A stretch of DNA of 64,000 nucleotides from Armigeres subalbatus (taxonomy: Eukaryota > Arthropoda > Insecta > Diptera > Culicidae). The notes below the pieces were generated by a model that had not been told where the DNA came from, ran no database searches, and was given only the letters and a program-made list of their open reading frames with translations. The stretch's first letter is position 1. Every line of letters begins with the position of its first letter. Below, in pieces: positions 10,451 to 22,147 of this stretch. Location: NCBI RefSeq assembly GCF_024139115.2, contig NC_085141.1, positions 243,155,047 through 243,219,046 of the forward strand. The letters run 5' to 3'. The position numbers were made by a program, and so were the translations under genes.

Positions 10451-13425
10451 GATCATCCAGTTGAATCTCAATCATTGCGACACCGCACAGCAACTGTTGT
10501 GGCAGTCGACAACAGAAGCAATGTGTGACGTGGCAATTATTGCTGAACCGTATCGGATCCCTCCTGACAACGGCAACTGGGTGGTGGATTCATCGGGGAT
10601 TGCAGCTATCCAAGTGATGGGAAAATTCCCTATTCAAGAAGTGGTAGACAGCTCAAGCGAAGGTTTCGTTATCTCCAAAATCAACGGGATCTTCGTGTGT
10701 AGCTGCTACGCACCCCCAAGATGGACTTTGGAGCAGTATAACCGGATGCTGAACTCACTCACGGAGAAGCTGATCGGCCGAAAACCGGTAATCATAGGAG
10801 GCGACTTCAACGCTTGGGCAGTGGAGTGGGGAAGCAGGCTGACTAACCCCAGAGGTTACAGTTTGCTGGAGTCGTTGGCAAAGCTGGACGTCAGGCTGTG
10901 CAACGAAGGTACCGTTAGTACATTTCGCAGAGATGGCAGGGAGTCCATCATCGACGTCACGTTCTGCAGTCCGTCGCTGATGAGGAACATGAACTGGAGA
11001 GTTAGTGAGGACTATACACATAGTGATCATCAGGCGATCCGGTATTGTGTTGGAACACGAATGCCGACGGTACGGCGAGAGATTAGGAATAGCGGGCGAA
11101 AATGGAAGGCAAAGGACTTCGTCAAAGATCTTTTTATCGAAGCACTCCGAGCGGACAGCGGCGCTACAAATCTCGATGCAGACGAGCTGACAGAAACTCT
11201 TGCGAGGGCATGCGATGCGACGATGCCAAGGAGACTGGAGCCAAGGAAAAGCCGGCGGCTAAATTACTGGTGGAACGATACTCTTGCTAGCCTTCGTGCT
11301 GCGTGTCTCAGAGCCAGAAGACACTTTCAGAGAGCAAGGTCTGAAACAGTCAGAGAGGAGCGTAAGATAATCTTCCGTGAAGCTAGATCGGCCTTCAAAC
11401 GGGAGATTAAAGTCAGCCAATCCAACTGCTTCAAGGAGTTGTGCCGAGAAGCTGACGCTGATCCTTGGGGCAACGCTTATCGGGTCGTAACAGCGAGGAT
11501 CAGGGGTCCAGCGACGCCAGCGGAAATGTGTCCAGATAAGCTGAAGATCATCGTTGATGGTCTCTTCCCGCAGCATGATTCTACGATGTGGCCACCTACA
11601 CCGTACGCAGATGAAGACGGAGTAACCATTGCAGGTATGCAAGTCTCCAACGACGAGCTGTCATCAGTGGCGAAAGGTCTGAAGATGAAGAAAGCTCCAG
11701 GTCCGGATGGAATTCCAAACGTGGCTCTAAAAACTGCGATACTGGCGTGTCCAGATTTGTTTAGGATGGTGCTGCAGAAATGCCTAGCAGATGGTAACTT
11801 TCCGGATAGGTGGAAGATCCAGAAACTAGTGCTGCTGCCGAAACCAGGGAAACCGCCGGGGAATCCAGCATCGTATAGGCCCATATGCCTGCTGGATACA
11901 CTGGGAAAGCTTCTGGAAAGGATTATCCTTAATCGGCTGACGCAGTTCACTGAAGGCGAGACTGGCTTATCGGAAATGCAGTTCGGATTCCGAAAAGGCA
12001 GATCGACGATGGACGCAATCAGGACGGTCATTGAAGTTTCAGAGAAAGCGGCCAAGAAGAAGAGGCGCGGCAATCGATTCTGCGCTGTAGTAACGATTGA
12101 CGTCAAAAACGCTTTTAACAGTGCCAGCTGGGAGGCTATCGCCGCAGCGCTGCACGGTATGCGGGTTCCTGACTACTTGTGTAGAATCATTGAAAGTTAC
12201 TTCCAGAACCGGATCCTGGTTTACGAAACGAATTCAGGGCAGAAGTCGATTAGGGTTACCGCAGGTGTTCCGCAAGGTTCCATTCTAGGCCCGACGCTGT
12301 GGAACATTATGTATAACGGAGTTCTAAAACTGAAGTTGCCCAAAGGCGTGAAGATTTTCGGATTCGCGGATGATGTCGTTCTAACGATAACCGGAGAGTC
12401 GCTGGAAGAGGTAGAAATGCTGGTGGCGGAGACGACCGACGCAGTTGAAAACTGGATGAATGGAGTCAAACTGCAGCTTGCTCACCACAAAACAGAAGTG
12501 ATGCTGGTTAGCAACTGCCGCGAGATCCAGCGGATCTAGCTTACCATAGGAGGGCACAACATACCGTCCGTGCGGGCTTTGAGGCATCTAGGAGTGATGA
12601 TCGACGACCGGTTGAATTTCAACACCCATGTAGACTATTCCTGCGAAAAGGCATCTAAAATGGTCAGTGCGTTTGCAAGGATCATGCCGAACGTGGGTGG
12701 TCCTAAAAGCAGCAGTAGGCGTCTTCTGGCAGCAGTAGCATCCTCGATACTGAGGTACGGAGCTCCAGCCTGGGGAGCTGCGCTCAAGACGAAACGTAAC
12801 CGCAGAAAGTTGAACAGCGTGTTTCGCCTAATGGCCGTTCGAGTCGCGAGTGCGTACCGAACCATTTCCTCGGAGGCAGTTTGCGTTATCGCAGGGATGA
12901 TTCCAATCTGCATAACCCTAGCAGAGGATATCGAGTGTTACCAACGGAGAGATACCAGAAATGTGAGGAAGACGGTGAGACTGGACTCTATGGTGAAGTG
13001 GCAGCAGGAGTGGGACAATGCGGATAATGGAAGGTGGACCCACCGGCTCATCCCCAATGTGTCGACGTGGGTGTATAGGGAGCATGGAGAGGTGAACTTT
13101 TACCTCACACAGTTCCTTTCCGGACATGGCTGTTTCCGTCACTATCTGCATCGGTGTGGCCATGCGTCATCGCCATCCTGCCCGGCGTGTATCAACATAG
13201 AGGAGACTCCAGAACACGTGGTATTCGATTGCCCAAGGTTTGCGGAAGTACGTAGAGGCCCTACGTGCCCTACGGGCGGACAACATCGTAGAGCGAATGT
13301 GTTGCGATTTAGGTACGTGGAATGCAGTAAGCAGAGTCGTGACGCAAATACTGTCAGAGCTGCAGCGTCAATGGAGAAGGGACCAGCAAATAAGCGTCAG
13401 TTTGGAGCGAAATCCAGCACAGTGA
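10446..13425 (+). pseudogene. Element B ORF2: APE endonuclease-reverse transcriptase, nearly intact
   Basis: About 993 codons, normal for R1-clade ORF2. The nuclease (residues about 1-230) shows LNLNHC, IIAEPYRIP, GGDFNAWAVEWGS, SIIDVTFCSP and YTHSDHQAI, the N, E, D-N and SDH active-site blocks. The RT (about 400-720) shows LPKPGKPPG, GFRKGRSTMDAI, DVKNAFNSASW, GVPQGSILGPTLW and the catalytic GFADD near 12360-12374. The C-terminus has the Cys/His motif SGHGCFRHYL...PSCPAC. One in-frame TAG interrupts it at 12537-12539, where element C has a sense codon. A frameshift near 13250-13275 moves the last 55 or so residues (RVVTQILSELQRQWRRDQ) into the frame ending at 13425. The enzyme would nick (AC)n DNA and copy the element's RNA there. 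Confidence 0.9.
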
Positions 13426-14082
13426 GCAGTGTTTGGTTTCGGGTCGTCGGGGCGCCAGCGAACCGGAAGTCTTCTGCCAACCGGAATCGTTGGACCGACC
13501 TCGGCACTTGAATTGCCAACCTGCTGAAGAAAGAAGAAAGAAGAAGGAAGTGCTTCGGGTATGTAGCGCCAGTGCGGACGTCATCCACCACCGGAACTGT
13601 CGGACCACCTCTGCAACCCGAAGACGAAGACGGCGCAATGCGCGAAAGCGTCCCCTGCGATAGCCGCCGGTAGTCGGGGCACCATCAGTGCGGAAGATTC
13701 CTTCACCGGAACTGGTGGATCACCCTCGACGCCGGGGGAAGTCAGGAGGATTCGAGTGAGGAAGTTTGCGGTACGACCGCCGAGGGATCGAGACAACGTA
13801 GCAGTGGATCTCAGCAAGCCAGTCGGCGAACTAGCCTAAGCTAGGGGCCGGAATTTTAGAAGAAGTGCATGAGCACAGCCCCCGAAGTAGTCGCAGCATC
13901 CCGTGGTCCTGGGGATCGAGGCAAGGAGGATAAGGGACCCGGTTTATCCGGGAGGCACATTTTTAGCAGGTCGGGAGGAGCCCATCCCTGTTCGCCTTCG
14001 AGCATAGTGTGGATGCTCAAGGTGTCTGTCGCGCAGATTTTTGATGGCCTTTAACCCTTGTAAAAAAAAAAAAAAAAAAAAA
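13426..14082 (+). other. Element B 3' UTR and poly(A)
   Basis: GC-rich 3' UTR with repeated words such as AACCGGAAGTCTTC and GTGCGGA. It shares TGCATGAGCACAGCCCCC (13867-13884) with the element C 3' UTR (21864-21881), implying a conserved 3' end that RT may recognise. It ends in poly(A) at 14062-14083. Confidence 0.75.
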
Positions 14083-14096
14083 ACACACACACACAT

Positions 14097-14135
<39 letters not shown>

Positions 14136-14267
14136 TCACCTCAATTCGTCGAACTGAGTCGATTGGTATATAACACTATGGGCCTCCGGGCTTTCTATAA
14201 AAAGTTTGTTTTTGGAGCGATCATATAGCCTTTACCGTATACTTAGTATACGAGAAAGGCAAAAAGG
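14083..14267 (+). repeat. (AC)n run plus right module of family X, downstream of B
   Basis: The AC run (14083-14131, with one TAA interruption) follows the poly(A) of element B, then the right module runs from AGACATCACC to GAGAAAGGCAAAAA. It completes the family X unit split by element B. Confidence 0.85.
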
Positions 14268-15578
14268 TAGTTTGGCCATAACTTTCGATCCCATAGTCCG
14301 ACCTGGTCAATTTTCAATAGGAAACAATGGGAAAGGATTCTGCGTCGAATGCAATTTGTTGCGAGCAAATCGGTTGAGGATCAGTGCCCGAAAAATGAGT
14401 GACATTTTTTACGCGATTTTTAAGTATTTGCCATAACTTTCGATCCCATAGTCCGACCTGACCAATTTTCAATAGGAAACAATGGGAAAGGATTCTGCGT
14501 CGAATGCAATTTGTTGCGAGCAAATCGGTTGAGGATAAGTGCCCGAAAAATGAGTGACATTTATTACGCGATTTTTACGTATAAATTTGTATTTTGGCCA
14601 TAACTTTCGATCCCATAGTCCGACCTGACCAATTTTCAATAGGAAATAATGGGAAAGGATTCTGCGTCGAATGCAATTTGTTGCGAGCAAATCGGTTGAA
14701 GATAAGTGCCCAAAAAATGAGTGACACTTTTTAAGCGATTTTTACGTATAAATTTGTATTTTGGCCATAACTTTCGATCCCATAGTCCGACCTGACCAAT
14801 TTTCAATAGGAAACAATGGGAAAGGATTCTGCGTCGAATGCAATTTGTTGCGAGCAAATCGGTTGAGGATAAGTGCCCAAAAAATGAGTGACATTTTTTA
14901 CCCGATTTTTACGTATCAATTTGTATTTTGGCCATAACTTTCGATCCCATAGTCCGACCTGACCAATTTTCAATAGGAAATAATGAGAAAGGATTCTGCG
15001 TCGAATGCAATTTGTTGCGAGCAAATCGGTTGAGGATAAGTGCCCGAAAAATGAGTGACATTTTTAACGCGATTTTTACGTATAAATTTGTATTTTGGCC
15101 ATAACTTCCGATCCCATAGTCCGACCTGGCCAATTTTCAATAGGAAACAATGGGAAAGGATTCTGCGTCGAATGCAATTTGTTGCGAGCAAATCGGTTGA
15201 GGATAAGTGCCCAAAAAATGAGTGACATTTTTTACCCGATTTTTACGTATAAATTTGTATTTTGGCCATAACTTTCGATCCCATAGTCCGACCTGACCAA
15301 TTTTCAATAGGAAATAATGAGAAAGGATTCTGCGTCGAATGCAATTTGTTGCGAGCAAATCGGTTGAGGATAAGTGCCCGAAAAATGAGTGACATTTTTA
15401 ACGCGATTTTACGTATAAATTTGTATTTTGGCCATAACTTCCGATCCCATAGTCCGACCTGGCCAATTTTCAATAGGAAACAATGGGAAAGGATTCTGCG
15501 TCGAGTGCAATTTGTTGCGAGCAAATCGGTTGAGGATAAGTGCCCGAAAAATGAGTGACATTTTTTGCGTCGTTTTGT

Positions 15579-15580
<2 letters not shown>
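14262..15580 (+). repeat. 167-bp tandem array, eight units
   Basis: GATCCCATAGTCCGACCTG recurs at about 14288, 14442, 14609, 14776, 14943, 15110, 15277 and 15444: one 154-bp step, then exact 167-bp steps. These units share ACCTG and GGAAAGG variants not found in the array at 7765-8917, so the two arrays amplified separately. The pair of units at 14943 and 15110 recurs at 15277 and 15444 with the same changes, suggesting a 334-bp duplication step. Confidence 0.85.

Positions 15581-15581
<1 letters not shown>

Positions 15582-15676
<95 letters not shown>
15582..15676 (+). repeat. (CA)n array left of element C
   Basis: A 95-bp CA run directly before the 5' end of element C (CGGGCAGCAGGG). Confidence 0.95.
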
Positions 15677-15677
<1 letters not shown>

Positions 15678-16307
15678 GGGCAGCAGGGACTATGTCCAAG
15701 GGCTTGACGACCCCTCCCCACGGCCTCTGCGAGTTAGGGAGCCTGCCTAGGACGTGGTGGGGTTTGACAGTGGGCTCTGTTAAACCTCTATAAAAAGCTG
15801 CATGAGTCCGTAAGCAGGCTTTACCAAAGCGACCGTGCGCCGCTCAAAGCACACAAGCCCAGCAGGAGTGCCAACCGGCACATCAGGATTGATACCAGTA
15901 AGATCCTGATTATGGTATACTGGTCAACGGCAAACGTCATCGGATGAATCTTGATTTATGGATAGGATTAGGTGTCTACGAGCTGACGGTCGAGCTATTC
16001 TGCTTCCTAAGTAAAAACGAGTGACATCTGTGTGAAATGGCAAGCAGGCTAATAGTTCGACTGCCTCCGTCCCGATAAACAACCTGGCAGGCCTCCGGTA
16101 ACGCTCAAAATCTGCCACCAATATCGGTGGGTAGTAGGTTCAGATGTAGCATTCCTGATTTACGCCGATCCGGCTCTGAACACGGTGCTATAAGGCACCG
16201 GAGTCAACCCTTGCATGGACCTCACTGTTTACATAGGGACCCATGGGATCACAACAGGCGACTACCTACAGCAGGTGGAGATAACGGCCCGGAGGGGACC
16301 CTTTATC
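15677..16307 (+). other. Element C 5' UTR
   Basis: A 631-bp leader between the AC run and the ORF1 ATG. No frame in it resembles a protein. As a full-length 5' end it should hold the internal promoter expected of such elements, but no specific motif can be pointed out. Confidence 0.6.
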
Positions 16308-17795
16308 ATGAATAAAATTCCAGAAAGCAACGAAGGAGCAAGTGGGGCGAACCTGTTCGCCAAAAGCGGGCTGACGAGGTCTCCGCCTCAGCAAACCCAA
16401 GAAGAAGAAGAAGAAGAACAGCATCGAGAGGTACTACAGCGAAAAACCACTAGAGTGAGCAGCCAAGATCATAAAAGCGAGCATCAGCAGATAAAGGAGC
16501 AGAAGCAACAACGCGACAAATCGCAACAGCAGTTGCCCACGAGCCATGGGTGGAACATAGCCCAACAACAGCCGAAGGTTCTTATCGCAAAGAAATGGGC
16601 AGAAGAGCTCCACGAGTTCGTCGATAAGAAACACAACGTGCACAAGGATATCAAAGAGCTGGTGTTAAAGATCCGAAAAGCCCTCGGGTCAGCAATGACA
16701 GATTGGAATAATCTGACGCAGAGAGCAGAAAATGCCGAGAGCGAGCTGGTTACAGCCAAAAATGTCCCTTTATCAGCGGTGCCATTACAGGAAACAACTG
16801 GATTGGTCCCTGGAGGACTTGGCAATAACAGAGGAAATAAGCTGGGACGGCGAGAAAACACATCGGTCTCTGTGCCTAAGAGGAACAGATCCTCGCCGGG
16901 AGACGAGCGACCATGCAGGAGGCTCCAAAAACAAAGGGAGACTCTTCGCAAACAAATGGCTGCCGCACAGCCGGACCAAGCCGGTGACGGCAACTTAGGG
17001 ACCCCTGGCAGGTGGTCCAAAAGAAGACGAAGAAGAGCCGCAGCAAAATAGATGAGCGGCAAAAATCACCAATAGAAGCGTGAAGAAGAAGGGCGCATCA
17101 CTGGTGGTGAATACTAGCGAGCAAGGGTATTCGGAGGTCCTGCGAACAATAAGGACAGCTCCGGAAGTGAAGGACTTCGGCGCTGATGTACAGAGAATCA
17201 GGCGCACACGGGCGGACGATATGATCTTTGAGCTGAAAAGGACTCCAAGAATAAGAGCTCATCATATAAGGAGCTAACGGAGAAGGTGGTTGGCGATAAG
17301 GCACAGGTGAGAGCGATGACGCCTGAAGCGTGCCTCCAATGTGTGGACCTGGATGAAATTACCACGGCGGACGAGGTAACTACCGCAATGAAGGAGCAAC
17401 TCGAGTTGGGCGATGTTGACATAACAATCCGACTAAGAAGGGGTCCATCAGGCACGCAGATCGCTGCTATAAAACTTCCGGCAGATGCTGCTGACAAAGC
17501 ACTGCGAATCGGCAGAATAAAAGTCGGTTGGTCGGTGTGTTCGTTGAGCCTCTCTCAGCAACCAGAGGTGTGCTTCAGGTGCCAAGAGTTTGGCCACCTG
17601 GCACGGAACTGCAAGGGCCCTGATAGGTCAAAACTTTGTAGAAGATGCGGTGAAGAAGGTCATAAGGCACAAAGCTGCAAAAAGCCACCGAAATGCCAGA
17701 TCTGTAGAAGCGATGAGCGCAGAGACCATGTTACTGGTGGTCCAAAATGTCCAGCGTTCAAACAGGCGATGTCAAGTAAATTACAGTGGAGGTAA
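16308..17795 (+). pseudogene. Element C ORF1: gag-like protein, several frameshifts
   Basis: The ATG at 16308 opens MNKIPESNEGASGANLFAKS, aligned to the ORF1 start of element B. About 495 codons. The N-terminal half is rich in E, Q and K and includes HEFVDKKHNVHKDIKEL, like the B homologue. The first frame stops at 17051. The homologous sequence continues briefly in a second frame (DERQKSPIEA), then a third (17080-17277, KKKGASLVVN), then returns to the first from about 17255 to the TAA at 17793-17795. Zinc knuckles are [28 protein letters not shown] and a third beginning CQIC. Role as for the element B homologue; this copy is non-functional. Confidence 0.8.
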
Positions 17796-20700
17796 TACAA
17801 ATTAACCTCAACCACTGTGATACTGCGCAGCACCTGCTGTGGCAATCTGCGAGGGATTCGAAATGCGACGTTGCAATCATCTCTGATCCATACCGGATCC
17901 CACCAGGAAACGGTAATTGGGTAGCGGATGAAGCAGGAACCGCCGCTATATGTACGGTAGGAAGATACCCATACCAAGAAATTGTGTATCGCGCAGCTGA
18001 AGGCTTCGTGATCGCCAAAGTTAACGGAATCTATATATGTAGCTGCTACGCACCGCCACGTTGGACGATTGATCAGTTCAACCGGATGCTGGATAAGGTA
18101 GCAGAGGAACTTATCGACAGGAGGCCAGTCGTCATTGCTGGGGACTTCAACGCCTGGGCAGTAGAGTGGGGCAGTCGTTGCACTAACCCTAGAGGTTGGA
18201 GTCTACTAGAAGCATTTGCCAGGCTCAATGTAGACTTGATTAATGAAGGTTCGACGAGCACATATCGAAGGGATGGCAGAGAGTCCATCATTGATGTTAC
18301 CTTCTGCAGTCCTGCCTTAGCAAGGAACACGAACTGGAGAGTCTGCGAGGACTATACGCATAGCGACCATCAAGCGGTCCTGTATTGTGTCGGAGGGAGG
18401 GTACACTCGGAACCACGCGAGAGCAGTATCAAGGAGCGAAAGTGGAAGACAGAATCCTTTGACAAGGATGTGTTTGCGGAAGCAATGCGATTCGAGCGCA
18501 ATCTTCAAAATCTGAGTCCAGACGAGCTGGTTGCAGCATTGACCTGAGCCTGCGATGCAACCATGCCGAGAAAGGTACAGCCACGGTATGCACGTAGGCA
18601 AATCTATTGGTGGAATGAAACGATCGCAGAACTCCGTCGTAGCTGTTTTCGAGCAAGGAGGAGGATGCAGAGAGCCCGCAGCGATGTAGAAAGAGAAGAC
18701 CGCAGACCAGTGTTTAGGGCGGCTAAAGCCGCTCTCAAAAAGGAAATTAGGCTCAGTAAGGCAGCTTGCATGAAAGAGCTCTGCCACAACGCGAATGCAA
18801 ACCCATGGGGGGATGCATACAGGGTCGCTATGGCTAAGATTAAAGGCCCAGCGATACCGCTAGAGAGGAGCCCAGAAAAACTCAAAGCAATTATTGAGGG
18901 ACTGTTTCCGTATCACGAAGCACCAGTCTGGCCTCCCACACCTTATGGTGAGGCCAACACCAGCAGAGATGAAGCCCGTGTCACTAACCTCGAACTAGTT
19001 ACGGCAGCAAAAAGCCTAAAAACTAATAAGGCTCCGGGACTAGATGGCATCCCCAATCTGGTCTTGAAAACGGCGATCCAGGTCAACCCGGACATGTTTC
19101 GTACCACATTGCAGAATTGCATAGACGAAGGAAACTTTCCCGAGTGCTGGAAGCGGCAAAAGTTAGTACTGTTGCCGAAGCCGGGTAAGCCACCCGGAGA
19201 TCCATCGGCCTACAGGCCTATTTGCCTGCTAGACACGGTCGGAAAACTCCTTGAGAGAGTCATCCTTAACAGACTGGCGATCCACACAGAAGGTGCAAAC
19301 GGATTATCAAGCATGCAGTTCGGGTTTCGGAAGAGCAGGTCCACAGTTGACGCCATCCGGATAGTCGTCGAAGCAGCTGAAGCAGCCAAGAAGCAAAAGA
19401 GGAGAGGAAACCGTTACTGCGCTGTGGTAACCTTAGACGTGAAAAATGCGTTCAACAGTGCCAGCTGGGAAGCAATAGCCAGCTCCCTACACAGGGGTTC
19501 CAGGGTACCTGTGCAGAATTCTGAAGAGTTACTTCGAGAATAGGACGTTGGTCTACGAAACACACGAAGGCCTGAAGAGAATAGGCATAACAGCGGGTGT
19601 TCCCCAAGGCTCCATTCTGGGGCCGACGTTGTGGAACGCGATGTACGATGGGCTGTTGCAGCTAACACTACCAAGAGGTGTGAAGATCGTTGGGTTTGCG
19701 GACGACGTGGCTCTCATGGTATTAGGTGAAACAATAGAAGAGGTAGAAGTACGAGCAGGGCAGGCGATAGAAATAATCGAAAACTGGATGTGCGGGAAAA
19801 AGCTGGCATTGGCCCATCACAAAACCGAAGTGATGATGATCAGCAACCGAAAAGCAGTACAGCATAGTACGATTACGGCCGGAGAAGCCACCATCGCCTC
19901 AAAACGAGAGGTAAAGCACCTCAGGGTAATGATCGACGACCGGCTCAATTTCAATAGCCACGTTGATTATGCTTGCGAGAAGGCAACTAAAGCGATCACA
20001 GCTTTGACCAGAATCATGTCAAACAGTTCCGCGATTAGTAGCAGTAAGAGAAGACTCCTGGCCAGCGTATCTACGTCAATTCTCAGATACGGAGCTCCTG
20101 TCTGGGCGGCTGGTGAAATCACGAGGAGGAACCTTACTCGGCTCAATAGCACCTATAGGCTGATGGCCATGAGAGTGGCAAGTGCATACCGTACCATATC
20201 GATGGATGCGGTCTGTGCCATAGTAGGAATGACCGCCATAAACATCTTATTGGAGGAGGACTGTGAGTGCTACAGACTGCGAGGAACGGTTGGTGCTCGC
20301 ATGATTGCGAGAGCCGATTCGATGAGGAAGTGGCAGCTGGCTTGGGACAGTAGTTCGAAAGGAAGGTGGACATATCGGCTCATTCCGAACCTGTCGCTGT
20401 GGGTGGACAGAAAACACGGGGAAGTGAACTTCTTCCTGACACAATTCTTGTCGGGCCATGGATGTTTTCGGAAGTATCTGCACAGATTCGGACACGCAGA
20501 GTCCCCCCTTTGCCCGGCCTGCCCGAACTGCGAGGAGACACCGGAGCACGTGTTCTTCGACTGTCCTCGATTCAGGACAGAGCGAAGTGTGCTCTCAGTA
20601 GGCAGCGCTAGTAATATAAACCCCGAGAACATCGTGCAAGAAATGTGCAAGAATGAGAATACGTGGAACGAAATAGGAAGAGTGGTAACGCAGATCATGA

Positions 20701-20816
20701 AATCGCTGCAACGAAAATGGCGTGAAGACCAGAGGGTGTCTGGAAGCGATCATAATCGGTCGGTCGGTCACGGGGAAGCTTCCGTCGTCGGGGAACTTCC
20801 TGTCGGTGTAGGATAG
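17786..20816 (+). pseudogene. Element C ORF2: APE endonuclease-reverse transcriptase, broken
   Basis: Homologous start [14 protein letters not shown]; the initiator position is GTG at 17786 where element B has ATG, so the TAATG junction is lost. The nuclease blocks NLNHC, SDPYRIPPGNG, GDFNAWAVEWGS and THSDHQA are present. A TGA at 18545-18547 replaces an arginine codon of element B (RACDATMPR). The RT continues (LPKPGKPPGDPSAYRP, DVKNAFNSASW) until a frameshift near 19495; the rest runs in the new frame to 20816 with GVPQGSILGPTLW, GFADDVAL and the Cys/His motif GCFRKYLHRFGHAESPLCPAC. About 1,010 codons. It extends beyond the B ORF2 end by a tail (VVGELPVGVG) encoded by 3' repeat sequence. 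Confidence 0.88.
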
Positions 20817-22076
20817 ATCCGCCGCCGGGGACTATCTGAGTAAATCGCGATCCAGTTGGGAGCTCAATGGCTCAAGAATACAGAAGATTAATATCAAAGA
20901 GTTTCCGCCGCCGGGGAGCCTCTAGTCGGAGTAGGCTAGATCCATCGTCGGGGACTAGGCCGAGTAGAACGTGACGCGTTGGTAGAACTGGTTTTCGGGT
21001 CGTCGGAGCACCATTGAACCGGACGCTATGCTCCACCCGGAATCTCTGGATCGACTTCGGCACTCGGACCGGTCACTCGCTGAAGTAAGAAAGGCCTCCC
21101 GTCCTGCGCTGATCTGGAAAACACCAGAAATGTTAAAAGTGGTAAAAACAAGTCTTACACAGAAGCGAGTCGTCGGTTCCGAGGGAAATTCCAACGTCGG
21201 GGAACTCCCTGTCGGAGTAGGATAGATCTGCCGCCGGGGATCATCCGAGTAGCCCGCGATTTAGCTGGGAGCTAAATGGCTCAACGAAAAAGTGCAGCAA
21301 AAAGTCAAGGAAACTATGCTGGGAGCCGAACGGCTCAATGTTAACAAAAGTTCCGTTCGGGAGAGTTTCCGCTACCGGGAAGCTTCTAGTCGGAGTAGGC
21401 TAGATCCACCGCCGGGGACTATGCTGAGTAGTTCGCGACGCGTCGAATAATCGGTTTTGGGTAGTCGAAGCGCCAGTGAACCGGACGTTATGCTCCACCC
21501 GGAATCTCTGGACCGACTTTGGCACCCAACCGGTTTCCCGTTGAAGTGAGAAAGTGCCTCGGACTATCTAGGTGAGACATTAGTGTTGGACACGCAATAA
21601 ACTTCCACGGGTCGTCGGTTTTCGGGAAGCTCTCGCCGCCGGGGACTTCCCGTCGGAGTAGGATAGATTCGCCGCCGGGGACTATCTGAGTAGACTGCGA
21701 ACACGTCGAGAGCTAAATGGCTCAAAGATACAGTGGTGCTGAATGGCATGAGGAAGAGAAACAGTGAGCGTCAAAGATTAAGAGACGCGCAAACCGAATA
21801 AAAAAATGCTTCGATGAGAAAATGTAGCGAACTAGCTGTGCTAGCTAGAGGCTGAACACGTGAAGTGCATGAGCACAGCCCCCCTCCGAAGTATTGACAT
21901 CCAGTAAGTCCCGGGGGGAACAGGGCATGTGAAGAGAGGGTAACTCAAGTAACCTTCTGTTACTTGGGTGGGTTTAGTGGGCCCGGCGGGCCGGCCTTCT
22001 GCCGACCGCGCAAACCCCACTCCCTGAGTGATAATTTCAGGTGTCTGTAAGCAGATTTGCCTTCATCCCTCTATAA

Positions 22077-22092
<16 letters not shown>
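20817..22092 (+). other. Element C 3' UTR with internal direct repeats, then poly(A)
   Basis: Two blocks about 465 bp apart share CCGGACGYTATGCTCCACCC and GGAATCTCTGGA (near 21021 and 21488). A second motif, GTCGGAGTAGGATAGAT then CGCCGGGGA, occurs at about 20799, 21210 and 21650, with GAGCTAAATGGCTCAA near 20862, 21268 and 21709. These make an imperfect tandem of about 430-470 bp. The TGCATGAGCACAGCCCCC block at 21864 is shared with element B. The poly(A) begins at 22075. Confidence 0.75.

Positions 22093-22146
<54 letters not shown>
22093..22146 (+). repeat. (AC)n run between elements C and D
   Basis: A 54-bp AC run follows the poly(A) of element C and precedes element D directly. The two retrotransposons therefore lie head-to-tail in one microsatellite. 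Confidence 0.95.

Positions 22147-22147
<1 letters not shown>

Larger units (their letters stand above)
15677..22092 (+). mobile_element. R1-clade non-LTR retrotransposon C inserted in (AC)n
   Basis: About 6.4 kb from CGGGCAGCAGGG to poly(A) at 22075-22093, bounded on both sides by AC runs. It has a 5' UTR of about 630 bp, ORF1, ORF2 and a long 3' UTR of about 1.26 kb with internal repeats. It resembles element B in both ORFs but is clearly a different family by sequence. It carries several breaks: at least three frame changes in ORF1, a GTG in place of the ORF2 ATG, one TGA and one frameshift in ORF2. It looks full length but inactive. Confidence 0.9.

Noticed and set aside
14314..15358. A ladder of 73-codon minus-strand frames spaced 167 bp apart
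   Set aside because: They repeat because the DNA unit repeats; units differ by frame-breaking changes elsewhere in the family, and the compact copies do not keep the frame.
14262..15580. CRISPR array
   Set aside because: The 167-bp units are contiguous with no unique spacers, in a eukaryotic repeat context.
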